NCBI GenBank assembly: GCA_944321565.1
Contig: CALULT010000012.1
Location: 1 to 59,194 of the forward strand
Length of the DNA: 59,194 nt
Direction: 5' to 3'
DNA from: an uncultured Paraprevotella sp.
Lineage (GTDB): Bacteria; Bacteroidota; Bacteroidia; Bacteroidales; Bacteroidaceae
Positions 17,026-26,016 of this stretch are shown one piece after another. Each line of letters starts with the position of its first letter. Position 1 is the stretch's first letter. Under the pieces are notes generated by a model. It was not told the origin of the DNA and ran no database searches. It was given only the letters and a program-made list of their open reading frames with translations. The position numbers and the translations under genes are program-made.

Positions 17026-17853
17026 ATGAAGGCTAAGAAAATATTATTCGTGACCCAAGAGATGACGCCATACGTACCCGCTTCGGAATTGGCCGCCTTG
17101 GGAAGAGACCTTCCCGAGGAAATCCAAAACAAAGGCAGGGAAATCAGAACTTTCATGCCCAAGTGGGGCAACATCAACGAACGCCGCAACCAGTTGCATG
17201 AAGTCATTCGCCTCTCAGGCATGAACCTGATTATTGACGACACCGACCACCCCCTGATTATCAAGGTGGCTTCCATCCAATCGGCTCACATGCAGGTCTA
17301 TTTCATTGACAACGACGACTATTTCCTGAAAAGGCAAATGGGGACTGATGAAGACGGCAACGAATATGCAGACAATGGGGAACGAGCTATTTTCTACGCG
17401 CGTGGAGTCTTGGAAACCGTTAAAAAGCTACGCTGGGTGCCAGATATCATCCATTGCGAGGGATGGATGTCGGCCTTGGTTCCCCTGTTCGTGAAAATGG
17501 CATATCAGGACGAGCCTTCTTTCTGTGATAGCAAGGTCATTTATTCCATGTCACACGAGAAGCTGGAACAACCCATGGGCACCAATTTCGGCGACTGTAT
17601 CGCGTTCCGTGACGTGGACAGCTCTGTCTTGGAAGGTTTCAGTCCGGAGATGACTTTCTCGGAACTAAACAAACTGGCCATCAACTATTCCGATGGGCTG
17701 ACCGTGCCAGACACAAGCGCATTCCAAGAATTCGTAGCATACGCCAGTGGAAAAGACATACCGGTATTGGGAGATGTGGATGCCACAAGCGTGGATGCAT
17801 TCGCGGATTTCTACGACAAAGTGTGGAGCACAGGCAAAAAAGAAGAAGAATAA
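17026..17853 (+). CDS. stand-alone GT5-like (starch synthase N-domain) protein
   Basis: A 275-residue cytosolic protein resembling only the N-terminal Rossmann half of glycogen/starch synthases (GT5): KILFVTQEMTPYVPASELAALG, then VPDIIHCEGWMSALVPLFVK. A full GT5 enzyme has about 480 residues with a second domain that binds ADP-glucose; that domain is absent. The KxGGL substrate loop is also changed to PASELAALG. Such short proteins are usually labelled glycogen/starch synthase in Bacteroides. Catalysis by this chain alone is doubtful; a regulatory or partner role is possible. The DUF4270 gene follows after 19 bp, and a full glycogen operon lies nearby on the other strand. Confidence 0.8.
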   Translation: MKAKKILFVTQEMTPYVPASELAALGRDLPEEIQNKGREIRTFMPKWGNINERRNQLHEVIRLSGMNLIIDDTDHPLIIKVASIQSAHMQVYFIDNDDYFLKRQMGTDEDGNEYADNGERAIFYARGVLETVKKLRWVPDIIHCEGWMSALVPLFVKMAYQDEPSFCDSKVIYSMSHEKLEQPMGTNFGDCIAFRDVDSSVLEGFSPEMTFSELNKLAINYSDGLTVPDTSAFQEFVAYASGKDIPVLGDVDATSVDAFADFYDKVWSTGKKEEE

Positions 17854-17872
17854 ACACACCCGTGATCAGGAT

Positions 17873-19285
17873 ATGAAAACCAAGATTCCGTTCATCGCGC
17901 TGCTCGGATTATGGAGCGCGGCATGTGACGACACGACAAACGACATTGGCATTTTTACGGAAGAAGACAATATCAGTGCTTCTACAGCCATTTATGAAGC
18001 CCGCACACGTTCGCTGGTTGCCGACTCCGTGTTGAGCAACAGCAACAATTCCTACTTGGGACGCATGACCGATCCCGAAACTGGGCTTCAGGTGAAAGCA
18101 GAGTTCCTGGCACAGTTTGCTACACTGGAAAACTGGGAATTCCCCGACTACGGCCTGATGGTGAAAAACGCAGAAGGAGAAGTCGAAGCCGACTCCATTG
18201 AAATCCGCCTCTATTACGAAAGGTATTATGGCGACGGCAACAACCCCATGAAAGTGGAAGTGTATGAATTGGACACGACGAACGTGATTCGCGAGGACTC
18301 CACTTATTACAGCAACGCCGACCTGACCCGGTACATCAACAGCAAAGCAAACGGACCTGTTACCAGCAAGATATTCACGGCCACAGATTTCACCTTGTCG
18401 GAAGACGACCGGGAAGAAAGCTCATATTCGCCAAACATCCGCATCGTCCTGCCCAAAGATTACGGCACATTCATCCTTAGGAAGTACTACGAGAATCGAG
18501 ATTTCTTCAGGAATTCCTATAATTTCATCCACCACGTATGCCCCGGGTTCTACTTCAAACTGACGGACGGAAACGGCACCATGGTGAAAATGAGGGTCGG
18601 CGCGATGAACCTTTACTTCAAATACAGAGACGCGGAAAGAGACACGGTATATGTGGGCATGGGACGGTTTGCCGCCACTCCGGAAGTGCTGCAAAACACC
18701 TACGTGGAAAACGAAGGGTTGGATGCATGGATTGACAACAACACCGAATGCACTTATCTGAAAACCCCAGCCGGCGTGTTCACCGAAATGACGCTCCCCA
18801 TCGACGAAATTTATGAAGGGCACGAAAACGACAGCATCAGCCAAACACAGTTCACGCTGTACCGCTACAATGCCGAAGCGGACCAAGCCGAGGCATTCGA
18901 CATTCCACAGACCCTCCTGATGGTGCGCAAGCAAGACATGTATGCGTTCTTCGAAGAAAGGCGGGTGCCGGACAACAGGACTTCGTTCGTCACGTCCTTC
19001 AACAACAGTTACAACACCTACACGTTCTCCAACATCAGCAACCTGATTGCCTACTGCCGCAGGGAAAAGAACTCGGAAGCCGCAAAAGCCGGCCTCACAC
19101 CTGAAGCATGGGCACAAAGCCATGAGGATTGGAACAAAGTGGTGCTCATACCGGTTGAGACAAACGAAGACAACAGCGACAATATCGTGAGCGTAACCCA
19201 CGACATGGGCATAGGCAGCACACGGCTGGTAGGCGGGACAAACGACCGCATCAGCCTGCAAGTGATTTACAGCACGTTCCAATAA
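17873..19285 (+). CDS. DUF4270 family lipoprotein
   Basis: A 470-residue exported lipoprotein (MKTKIPFIALLGLWSAAC, Cys18). The rest is beta-rich and matches the Bacteroidota family DUF4270 (NSNNSYLGRMTDPETG, then repeated strands). The function is unknown. The chosen ATG at 17873 starts the signal peptide; the longer frame from 17747 lies in the previous gene. It is probably co-transcribed with the GT5-like gene, an arrangement I recall from other Bacteroides genomes. Confidence 0.85.
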   Translation: MKTKIPFIALLGLWSAACDDTTNDIGIFTEEDNISASTAIYEARTRSLVADSVLSNSNNSYLGRMTDPETGLQVKAEFLAQFATLENWEFPDYGLMVKNAEGEVEADSIEIRLYYERYYGDGNNPMKVEVYELDTTNVIREDSTYYSNADLTRYINSKANGPVTSKIFTATDFTLSEDDREESSYSPNIRIVLPKDYGTFILRKYYENRDFFRNSYNFIHHVCPGFYFKLTDGNGTMVKMRVGAMNLYFKYRDAERDTVYVGMGRFAATPEVLQNTYVENEGLDAWIDNNTECTYLKTPAGVFTEMTLPIDEIYEGHENDSISQTQFTLYRYNAEADQAEAFDIPQTLLMVRKQDMYAFFEERRVPDNRTSFVTSFNNSYNTYTFSNISNLIAYCRREKNSEAAKAGLTPEAWAQSHEDWNKVVLIPVETNEDNSDNIVSVTHDMGIGSTRLVGGTNDRISLQVIYSTFQ

Positions 19286-19315
19286 AGGAAAATGCAATCC
19301 GAAAAAACATGAACG

Positions 19316-19367
19316 ACAAAAGAAATCCCCGCCGCTCTCTTTAAGGAACGGCGGGGATTTCTTTTGT
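19316..19367. terminator. bidirectional terminator between DUF4270 and GH57 genes
   Basis: A 19-bp perfect stem pairs 19316-19334 with 19349-19367. Its core is CCCCGCCG/CGGCGGGG, flanked by AAAAGAAAT and ATTTCTTTT, so each strand ends in a T-rich run. It lies between convergent stops at 19285 and 19385 and should serve both. Confidence 0.9.
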
Positions 19368-19384
19368 GTGCCCATGCCTTATCT

Positions 19385-20737
19385 TCACCCTTGCTTCTTG
19401 GCCGAAGCCTTGCGGGTCGTCTTCTTAGGCTCGTCTTCAGGAGTGAGTTTTTTCAGACGCGCATTCAAACGTGCGATTTCCTTGTCCTTCACCTCCAGTT
19501 CTTCACCCTGGTTCTTGATTAACGTGAGCAAGGAATTCAGCTCTTCATTGTCAATGTCGCTAGGATACATGCTGTTCACGCGGTTAATGAAATCGCCCAG
19601 GATATTCATGTAGTTGGTGAAGGCATCGTATGGAGAATCATAAATGCCGCGATACATGTTCCAGCTGCTGGGCTTGGTTGTCATGAAGCGGAAATTGTTG
19701 CTCACTTGCAGGTAATCCCAGTCTTGCTGGATTCTCCTGTCGTTGCAGATGCGCACACGGTCTGCCACGCTATACAGCTTGTTGAAAGCCTCACGCTGCA
19801 TGCCGTTTCCCAACCAGCAACTAATGTCGCGCTCCTCGTCCACCCAAGAAATAGGATAAGCCACCTCCAATGCATCCACGGACTTGTGTTGTTCGATAAC
19901 CTCGGACGGAGTGGAGAACGTGATGCCACGCTGCTTGGCACATGCCGGGAAAGCCTTGATGAACTCCAGGATATTGGACGACAATGGCTGGAACATACCC
20001 AACGCGCACAGCTCCATGAAGATGTTGATGACCTGCTCTTCCTCGGGTTCCGAGGCAATCCAATCCATGTATGTGTCTGCAAACAACGGATATTCGTTCC
20101 ACGACTGGTTGCTGAAACGCAGGCAAATGTCATCCGAAAGCTTGTAATCGCGCAACAAAAGTTTCAGATTGGGATTCTGTGCGCAATGATAGACGAAATG
20201 CGGGCTCTTCCAACCCAAGATATGCTTGGCACCTTCCGTGATCATGCCCTTGAAGCCCATCGAGGCCACCGTGCTGCCGATATCATCGGAATAAATCAAC
20301 GATGAATTCCGGAACACTTTCGGCTCCTGTCCGAACAGTTCCTTGATTTTCTTCGCCATCCGCAAGCTCTCCCCCTTGAACGTATCCTCATTGGCCAGCG
20401 AAGAAAGGCCGTGCGAATAAGGCTCTGCCAGGAACTCCACGCAACCTGTTTCATTAAGCTCCTGCAACAACTCAATCACCGTGGGGGCATAGTTTTCCAA
20501 CAATTCGATGGCGCACCCCGAAATGGAGAAAGCCACTTTGAAATAGCCTTGATTCTCCTTGGCCATCTGCAACAATGTCTGAAGAGCGGGGATATAGGAA
20601 TGTTCCACCGTGTCGTTGATGCTCCGCTCGTTCTCGTAATCATCATAATAATAATGATCCGTACCGATATCAAAGAAACGGTAACGCTTCAGATGTATAT
20701 TCTGATGAATCTCGAAATAAAGACAAATCGTTTTCAT
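19385..20737 (-). CDS. GH57 family alpha-glucan hydrolase
   Basis: A 450-residue cytosolic glycosidase of family 57 (MKTICLYFEIHQNIHLKRYR, then FLAEPYSHGLSSLANEDTF, FRNSSLIYSDDIG and GMITEG). The N-terminal His-containing strand and the Glu/Asp blocks fit the retaining GH57 barrel. The last 60 residues form a charged coiled coil with a Lys-rich tail (KKTTRKASAKKQG), unusual for a hydrolase and perhaps a docking element. It is the third gene of the GDE-GT4-GH57 operon and probably trims alpha-1,4-glucan. Confidence 0.88.
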   Translation of the reverse strand: MKTICLYFEIHQNIHLKRYRFFDIGTDHYYYDDYENERSINDTVEHSYIPALQTLLQMAKENQGYFKVAFSISGCAIELLENYAPTVIELLQELNETGCVEFLAEPYSHGLSSLANEDTFKGESLRMAKKIKELFGQEPKVFRNSSLIYSDDIGSTVASMGFKGMITEGAKHILGWKSPHFVYHCAQNPNLKLLLRDYKLSDDICLRFSNQSWNEYPLFADTYMDWIASEPEEEQVINIFMELCALGMFQPLSSNILEFIKAFPACAKQRGITFSTPSEVIEQHKSVDALEVAYPISWVDEERDISCWLGNGMQREAFNKLYSVADRVRICNDRRIQQDWDYLQVSNNFRFMTTKPSSWNMYRGIYDSPYDAFTNYMNILGDFINRVNSMYPSDIDNEELNSLLTLIKNQGEELEVKDKEIARLNARLKKLTPEDEPKKTTRKASAKKQG

Positions 20738-20753
20738 ATCATAGTATTTTTAA

Positions 20754-22034
20754 TTATTTGCATTTTTGAATCGTCTCGTCGTAAAGCCTGCGGATGCGCT
20801 GGCCGACTTTCTCCCATGTGATGCCATCCACCTCTTTCTTGCCTTCCGTCTGAAGATAGTCATGCAAGGATGGATACATGCAAAGCGCATACATGGCATC
20901 CGCCATCGCATCAATGTCCCAATAATCCACCTTGATGCAATTGGAGAGGATTTCCGCGCAACCGGACTGTTTGCTGATAATCGAAGGAACACCACTCTGC
21001 ATGGCTTCCAACGGCGATATGCCAAAAGGCTCCGACACAGAAGGCATTACATACACGTCGCTGTCGCGGAAACATTCAAAGACTTGCTTCCCTTTCATGA
21101 ATCCCGGAAAATGACAACGGTCGGCAATCCCGTAAGCCGCAGCCATCTCAATCATGGCGTTCATCATGTCGCCGCTGCCTGCAAAACAGAAGCGCACATT
21201 GTGTGTGCGGTCCAACACGCGGCGGGCTGCCTCAATGAAATATTCCGGGCCTTTCTGCATCGTGATACGCCCCAAGAAAGTCACCACTTTCTCCTTGCGC
21301 TCCGAACTCGGCTTGCGCTGGTTCACGATAGCCTGCAACTCGGGAGCCAAAGGATAAACGGCATTATGCATGGCAAAGCACTTGGCCGGATCTTGATGGT
21401 AGTGGTTGATGACGGTCTGTCGCGTCAGTTCGCTCACGCACATGATGCAGTCTGCATGATCCATGCCGTTCTTCTCTATCCCATACACCGTGGGGTTTAC
21501 ATTTCCACGGCTGCGGTCAAAGTCCGTGGCATGCACATGGATGACCAACGGTTTCCCGCTCACCTGCTTGGCATGTATGCCGGCCGGATAGGTCAACCAA
21601 TCATGCGCGTGGATGATGTCATACTGCTGTTGGCGTGCCACCACTCCCGCAACAATGGAATAGTTGTTGATTTCCTCGTGAAGGTTATCCGGATAGCGGC
21701 CGGAAAACTCCATGCAACCCAAGTCGTTCACATACATATAGGAGAAGTCTGCATAAATATGGTCGCGGAGGTCATAATACAACTGCGGATCCATATAACC
21801 GCCCACACGGCTCTTCACATACTCCCAATCCACATCGCGCCACACGATGGGCACACTATTCATCCCAATAATCTTCAGGAAACTTTGGTCTTCGTCTCCC
21901 CAAGGTTTGGGAATGCAAAAAGTGATTTCCATATCAGGCTGTACGGAAAGCCCCTTGGTCATACCATAACTGGCCGTACCGAGTCCCCCAAGAATATGAG
22001 GAGGAAACTCCCATCCAAACATTAATACTTTCAT
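20754..22034 (-). CDS. GT4-family glycosyltransferase, glycogen-synthase-like
   Basis: A 426-residue GT-B enzyme. The N-terminal domain begins KVLMFGWEFPPHILGGLGTA, with the Gly-rich loop seen in synthases. The C-terminal domain carries VTFLGRITMQKGPEYF and the nucleotide-sugar motif EPFGISPLEAMQSGVP. In Bacteroidales this gene sits between the debranching enzyme and GH57 genes and is taken to be the glucan synthase. The donor (UDP- or ADP-glucose) cannot be told from sequence. It lies 14 bp after the debranching enzyme and 16 bp before the GH57 gene. Confidence 0.9.
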   Translation of the reverse strand: MKVLMFGWEFPPHILGGLGTASYGMTKGLSVQPDMEITFCIPKPWGDEDQSFLKIIGMNSVPIVWRDVDWEYVKSRVGGYMDPQLYYDLRDHIYADFSYMYVNDLGCMEFSGRYPDNLHEEINNYSIVAGVVARQQQYDIIHAHDWLTYPAGIHAKQVSGKPLVIHVHATDFDRSRGNVNPTVYGIEKNGMDHADCIMCVSELTRQTVINHYHQDPAKCFAMHNAVYPLAPELQAIVNQRKPSSERKEKVVTFLGRITMQKGPEYFIEAARRVLDRTHNVRFCFAGSGDMMNAMIEMAAAYGIADRCHFPGFMKGKQVFECFRDSDVYVMPSVSEPFGISPLEAMQSGVPSIISKQSGCAEILSNCIKVDYWDIDAMADAMYALCMYPSLHDYLQTEGKKEVDGITWEKVGQRIRRLYDETIQKCK

Positions 22035-22048
22035 ATCTGCTCCTCCTC

Positions 22049-23992
22049 TTATTTATAAAACTCCAAGATTTTCACCACACGCAGGATTTCCGCCACATTC
22101 ATGGCAAAAGAAATGGCGCCACGCGCATGGAAAGGCGGATTGCCATCAAACATTTCGGGAATCGTGCCCACGCAATGCGAGAACATTTCTTCCTCGAAAC
22201 CTACCAACACACGTTCAATGAAACTGATCCGGCTCTGCTTGTACAGACGCAAGCAAGCTTCCATGTAGAATCCCGCCAGCCAAGGCCATGCCGTGCCCTG
22301 ATGGTAAGCATAGTCACGCTGGATTTGCGGCCCGACATACATGGGATTGTAACCGCCACTCTTCGGGCTTAGGGAACGGAGCCCCTTCGGAGTCAACAAC
22401 TCTTTCGTGCAAATATCAAACACCTGTTTACGCTCTGGCAAAGTCAAAGGAGAATATTCAAGTGCCACGGCGAAAATCATGTTCGGACGCACACTCCAAT
22501 CCGGACTGTCATTGGTTTCATCCACATAATCGAACAAATAGCCGTATTGGTTGAGGAACACATCACGGAAGGACTGTCCCACCTTCTCGGCCGCATGTTC
22601 CAATTCCTCGGCCCAATAAGTGTCGCTGATTGCCCGGCAAATTTCCGCACTGAACTTCAACGCATTATACCACAGTGCATTAAATTCAACAATGTATCCG
22701 CTTCTCGGAACGATAGGCCTCCCATTGGCTGTGGAGTTCATCCATGTAATAGCTTTTTCTTTTCCTTTGGCATATACCAAACCATTCTCCTTTATCTCAA
22801 GGCTAGGATGCTTGCCGTCATGAAGATATGTCATGATATCCTTCGCCAAGGCACCATACTTCTCCACGCACTTCTCCATTGACACAATCTTTGCATATTG
22901 CTGGATACAATAAATCGTCCAAAGGAAGACATCGGGGTATTCTATCTCATGAATCTTGACGGAAAGAGGCTCGTCCGCCATAAACTGCCGGACACCTTTC
23001 TCCATTGTCTTCATGCACATTTCGAATTGCTCCACTTCATTGTTGACCAATGTCAGCCCCGGCAATGCTATCATCATGTCGCGAGCACGGCACTTGAACC
23101 AAGGATAACCCGCCAAGATATAATTCTCACCGTCCACATGATAATAGAATTGGTGTGCCGAGTTCACAAGGCAATGATAGAAATTGTCTCTTGGCGTACG
23201 GATTTTCACCTCGAAGTCGGCGATTTGCTTCAACTGGGTCGTTTTGATTTCCGAAAGTCCGGCTGAGAACACCACGCTCTCACCTTTCTTAATTTTAAAT
23301 TCGAAATAGCCCGGCACATACAAGTCCTCGTTGAAAGCGTATCCACGTTCCAATTCTTTCGGATATTCCACACCGCGATACCAGTCGGGCTGGAACACGA
23401 AGTCGTTTTTCTTGTTCAGCTGCATATACAACTCAGGATACCCTTCGTACATGCACGTCTTGATGCCGTTGGAGACTTCCTGGCAATTACGGTTCACCCG
23501 CGAATTCTCATGCGTATATTCCCTCACGCAACGGAACGCCAGGAATGGCCTGAGCTTAAGCGTCGTTTCGGAATGCGCGTCCAACAAGGTGTACCGTATA
23601 ATAATGCGGTTCTCGTAATGCTGGAACACTTTTTCCTTTTTCAACACTACGCCGCCCACCCGGTAAATCGTCGTCGGCACTTGGTCACAGTTGAATTCAC
23701 GGATGTACTTATGCCCGTTCGGACTGAAGTTGTTTCCCTGGTACTTATGGAGCCCCAAATTGAACTCCGCACCATGCTGCACGACCGTTTCGTCCAAAGA
23801 AGACAACAGCACATAATTCTCATCCCCCAATTCCGGAATAGGAACCACCAACAAACCGTGATACTTTCGCGTATTGCAATCTACAATCGTAGAGCAAGAA
23901 TAAGCCCCCGAACGGTTGGAACGCAAAATCTCCTTCTGAAGAGACTCTTCCAAGTTCGTCATCAAGGTCTTATCAAAATGAATGTAACTCAT
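22049..23992 (-). CDS. glycogen debranching enzyme (amylo-alpha-1,6-glucosidase)
   Basis: A 647-residue protein of the GDE_N-bacterial plus GH133 (GDE_C) type. The N-terminal domain (about 1-250) starts with GAYSCSTIVDCNTRKYHGLLV. The catalytic (alpha/alpha)6 barrel shows AGYPWFKCRARDMMIALPGL, then GYIVEFNALWYNALKF and YHQGTAWPWLAGFYMEA. It removes alpha-1,6 branch glucose from glycogen. It is first in the operon, behind a -7 box at 24055-24062 with a leader of about 55 nt, and diverges from a Crp/Fnr regulator that may control it. Confidence 0.93.
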   Translation of the reverse strand: MSYIHFDKTLMTNLEESLQKEILRSNRSGAYSCSTIVDCNTRKYHGLLVVPIPELGDENYVLLSSLDETVVQHGAEFNLGLHKYQGNNFSPNGHKYIREFNCDQVPTTIYRVGGVVLKKEKVFQHYENRIIIRYTLLDAHSETTLKLRPFLAFRCVREYTHENSRVNRNCQEVSNGIKTCMYEGYPELYMQLNKKNDFVFQPDWYRGVEYPKELERGYAFNEDLYVPGYFEFKIKKGESVVFSAGLSEIKTTQLKQIADFEVKIRTPRDNFYHCLVNSAHQFYYHVDGENYILAGYPWFKCRARDMMIALPGLTLVNNEVEQFEMCMKTMEKGVRQFMADEPLSVKIHEIEYPDVFLWTIYCIQQYAKIVSMEKCVEKYGALAKDIMTYLHDGKHPSLEIKENGLVYAKGKEKAITWMNSTANGRPIVPRSGYIVEFNALWYNALKFSAEICRAISDTYWAEELEHAAEKVGQSFRDVFLNQYGYLFDYVDETNDSPDWSVRPNMIFAVALEYSPLTLPERKQVFDICTKELLTPKGLRSLSPKSGGYNPMYVGPQIQRDYAYHQGTAWPWLAGFYMEACLRLYKQSRISFIERVLVGFEEEMFSHCVGTIPEMFDGNPPFHARGAISFAMNVAEILRVVKILEFYK

Positions 23993-24054
23993 GGTCTTGA
24001 AAATATATTAAGGTTTCACTTTATCGTTTTGTCTGTCATTTCTTTTATGTCCTC

Positions 24055-24062
24055 CCAAAAAT
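24055..24062 (-). promoter_or_regulatory. promoter -7 box of the glycogen operon
   Basis: On the minus strand this reads TATTTTTG, 63 bp before the debranching enzyme ATG at 23992. Confidence 0.5.
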
Positions 24063-24178
24063 AGTAAATAAATCCATATCTGCGAAATTCTATCGCAGAT
24101 ATTTTTAAGAAAAACTAAAAACTTGCTTTTCGGCATGTTTTTACCTCGCAAATATTTCCGTGCTTAAAGCAGATTTGC

Positions 24179-24186
24179 TAATTTTG
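24179..24186 (+). promoter_or_regulatory. promoter -7 box of the Crp/Fnr regulator gene
   Basis: TAATTTTG matches TAnnTTTG and lies 33 bp before the ATG at 24219. The 226-bp gap holds this promoter and the divergent glycogen promoter. Confidence 0.55.
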
Positions 24187-24218
24187 CATTATTAAACAAA
24201 TCCGCAGCAATCAAGTTT

Positions 24219-24923
24219 ATGGTCAGAATAAAAATGGATAATAAAGAGGAGATATGGAAAAAAATCTCTGATTTATGGGATCCACTCAATCCTGAACAAC
24301 GAGAATATTTGACGCAGAACCTCGTAGTCTATACCTTTAAAAAGGATGAACCCATTTATAGCGAAGGTGATTTTCCCACGCGGCTCATGTGCCTCCTTGA
24401 CGGCAAAGTGAAAATATTCAAAAATGGCACCAGCGGGCGCAACCAAATCATCAGGGTCATTAAACCTGTGGAATATTTTGCCTACCGTGCCTACTTCGCA
24501 CACCAAAGATACCTTACGGCCGCAGCTGCGTTTGAAACGTCCACCATCGGAATGATTCCCATGTCCACCATCATGCATTTGGTGCGCGAAAACAACGACC
24601 TGGCATGGTTCTTTATCCAGCAACTGTCCATCGACTTGGGCATCGCCGACGAAAGAACCGTCAACCTGACCCAAAAACACATCAGGGGGAGGCTTGCCGA
24701 ATCCCTCCTGTTCCTCAAAGAAAGCTATGGATTGGAAGAAGACGGATGCACATTGAGCATATACTTGTCGCGCGAAGATTTAGCCAACCTTTCGAATATG
24801 ACAACGGCCAATGCCAGCCGCACCCTGTCCAATTTCGCCGCCGAAAAAATCATCGCCATCGACGGGAGGAAAATCAAAATCATTGAAGGACATAAGCTGG
24901 AACAAATCTCCAAAATCGGATAA
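24219..24923 (+). CDS. Crp/Fnr-family transcriptional regulator
   Basis: A 234-residue regulator. Residues about 25-130 form a cyclic-nucleotide-binding-type beta barrel (FKKDEPIYSEGDFPTRLMCLLDG). A long dimer helix (about 130-165) and a winged helix-turn-helix (LSREDLANLSNMTTANASRTLSNF) follow. The phosphate-binding signature of cAMP-binding CRP is not obvious, and no Fnr cysteine cluster is present, so the effector is unknown. The start may be 24219 or 24234. It is divergent from the glycogen operon, a plausible target. Confidence 0.9.
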   Translation: MVRIKMDNKEEIWKKISDLWDPLNPEQREYLTQNLVVYTFKKDEPIYSEGDFPTRLMCLLDGKVKIFKNGTSGRNQIIRVIKPVEYFAYRAYFAHQRYLTAAAAFETSTIGMIPMSTIMHLVRENNDLAWFFIQQLSIDLGIADERTVNLTQKHIRGRLAESLLFLKESYGLEEDGCTLSIYLSREDLANLSNMTTANASRTLSNFAAEKIIAIDGRKIKIIEGHKLEQISKIG

Positions 24924-24936
24924 AGCCGGAAGACTT

Positions 24937-25860
24937 TCAAGAAGGTATGATGAAATCAATCCATTCTTGATGTATTCCCACTGTCATCGGCACCGATGCG
25001 TCTTCCCACACCGCACCGTCCAAGCTCACCATGGCTTTCCCGCTATCGTAGAAATCCACCTTTCTCGTCCGATAAGACTTCACGGCTTTATGGTTCAGGA
25101 AACGCCCCCGGAAAAGCATCCACAAAGCTTCCACCATTTGTGACATCTCAGGATGAGCCACCACCGACACGTCGAGCAAACCGTTGTAAGGCACTCCGCT
25201 TGGGGTCTGGCCATATCCCCTCGCACTCCCGACACACACCGTCATCACGCTTTTGTCTATCTCGTCTTGATTGACCTTGAAATGCATCCTGTGTTCCATC
25301 CGCTGAAACAGGAGAATAAACATGGATGCCAAGTGGGATAACGTGAGCATACCCCAAAAACGTCTCGTTTTATGCTTGATATTCATAATGTTGGCAACCA
25401 AACCCACATTCACGCAATTCAGGAAATAACGAGGCTTGACCTCCTCATTTTCAGGCATACAAACACCCACATCCACCTTGCGCACACGCCGTTTCACCAA
25501 CCAGTCTATCGTCTGCTTATAATCGTCTTCCTCAAATCCCCAAAAATGGGCAAAATCATTTCCCCAACCATTGGGAATCACTCCGATGGCTATCCGCCGG
25601 CGCACTTCCTCACCTTGGGTCAACACGCCGTTCAGCGCACGATTTAAAGCCGCATCCCCGCCCACAATTATCAACGTCTGATAGCCGTTGGCAGCCAACA
25701 TGGCAGCCAACCGCTCCACCGACTTCGGCCCTTCGCTTTGGACAAAATCATATTTCACGCCTTTCTCTTCCAAATAAGCGCGTATGGCATCCCATTCCTT
25801 GTGGATATGGCGGACACCTTCTTTCGGACAATAAATAATTCCCCAACGGTCTGGTTCCAT
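24937..25860 (-). CDS. diacylglycerol kinase-family lipid kinase
   Basis: A 307-residue DAGK/YegS-like protein. The nucleotide-binding motif GGDGTxN appears as the variant GGDAALNRALNG; the usual GT is replaced by AA. The block IGVIPNGWGNDFAHFWG and the C-terminal beta-sandwich (GLLDVSVVAHPEMSQM ... VDFYDSGKAMVSLDG) are present. It probably phosphorylates a lipid or sphingoid base at the inner membrane. The GGDAALN change may weaken catalysis. It is convergent with the Crp/Fnr gene and has its own -7 box. Confidence 0.87.
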   Translation of the reverse strand: MEPDRWGIIYCPKEGVRHIHKEWDAIRAYLEEKGVKYDFVQSEGPKSVERLAAMLAANGYQTLIIVGGDAALNRALNGVLTQGEEVRRRIAIGVIPNGWGNDFAHFWGFEEDDYKQTIDWLVKRRVRKVDVGVCMPENEEVKPRYFLNCVNVGLVANIMNIKHKTRRFWGMLTLSHLASMFILLFQRMEHRMHFKVNQDEIDKSVMTVCVGSARGYGQTPSGVPYNGLLDVSVVAHPEMSQMVEALWMLFRGRFLNHKAVKSYRTRKVDFYDSGKAMVSLDGAVWEDASVPMTVGIHQEWIDFIIPS

Positions 25861-25884
25861 AGTTCCTGTTTCCCTATTTTCCTA

Positions 25885-25892
25885 CAAATATA
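25885..25892 (-). promoter_or_regulatory. promoter -7 box of the lipid kinase gene
   Basis: On the minus strand this reads TATATTTG, 25 bp before the ATG at 25860. Confidence 0.5.
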
Positions 25893-26016
25893 CGCAAAGG
25901 CGAGAGACAAGGCAAGGAAAATCCCCATTTTCCGTGGACTTGCCCGAACCACATCCTATATTCGCACCGCAAATATAGCGAAAAAAATCTGTTTTCCACG
26001 CCTCCATTGCAACTAT

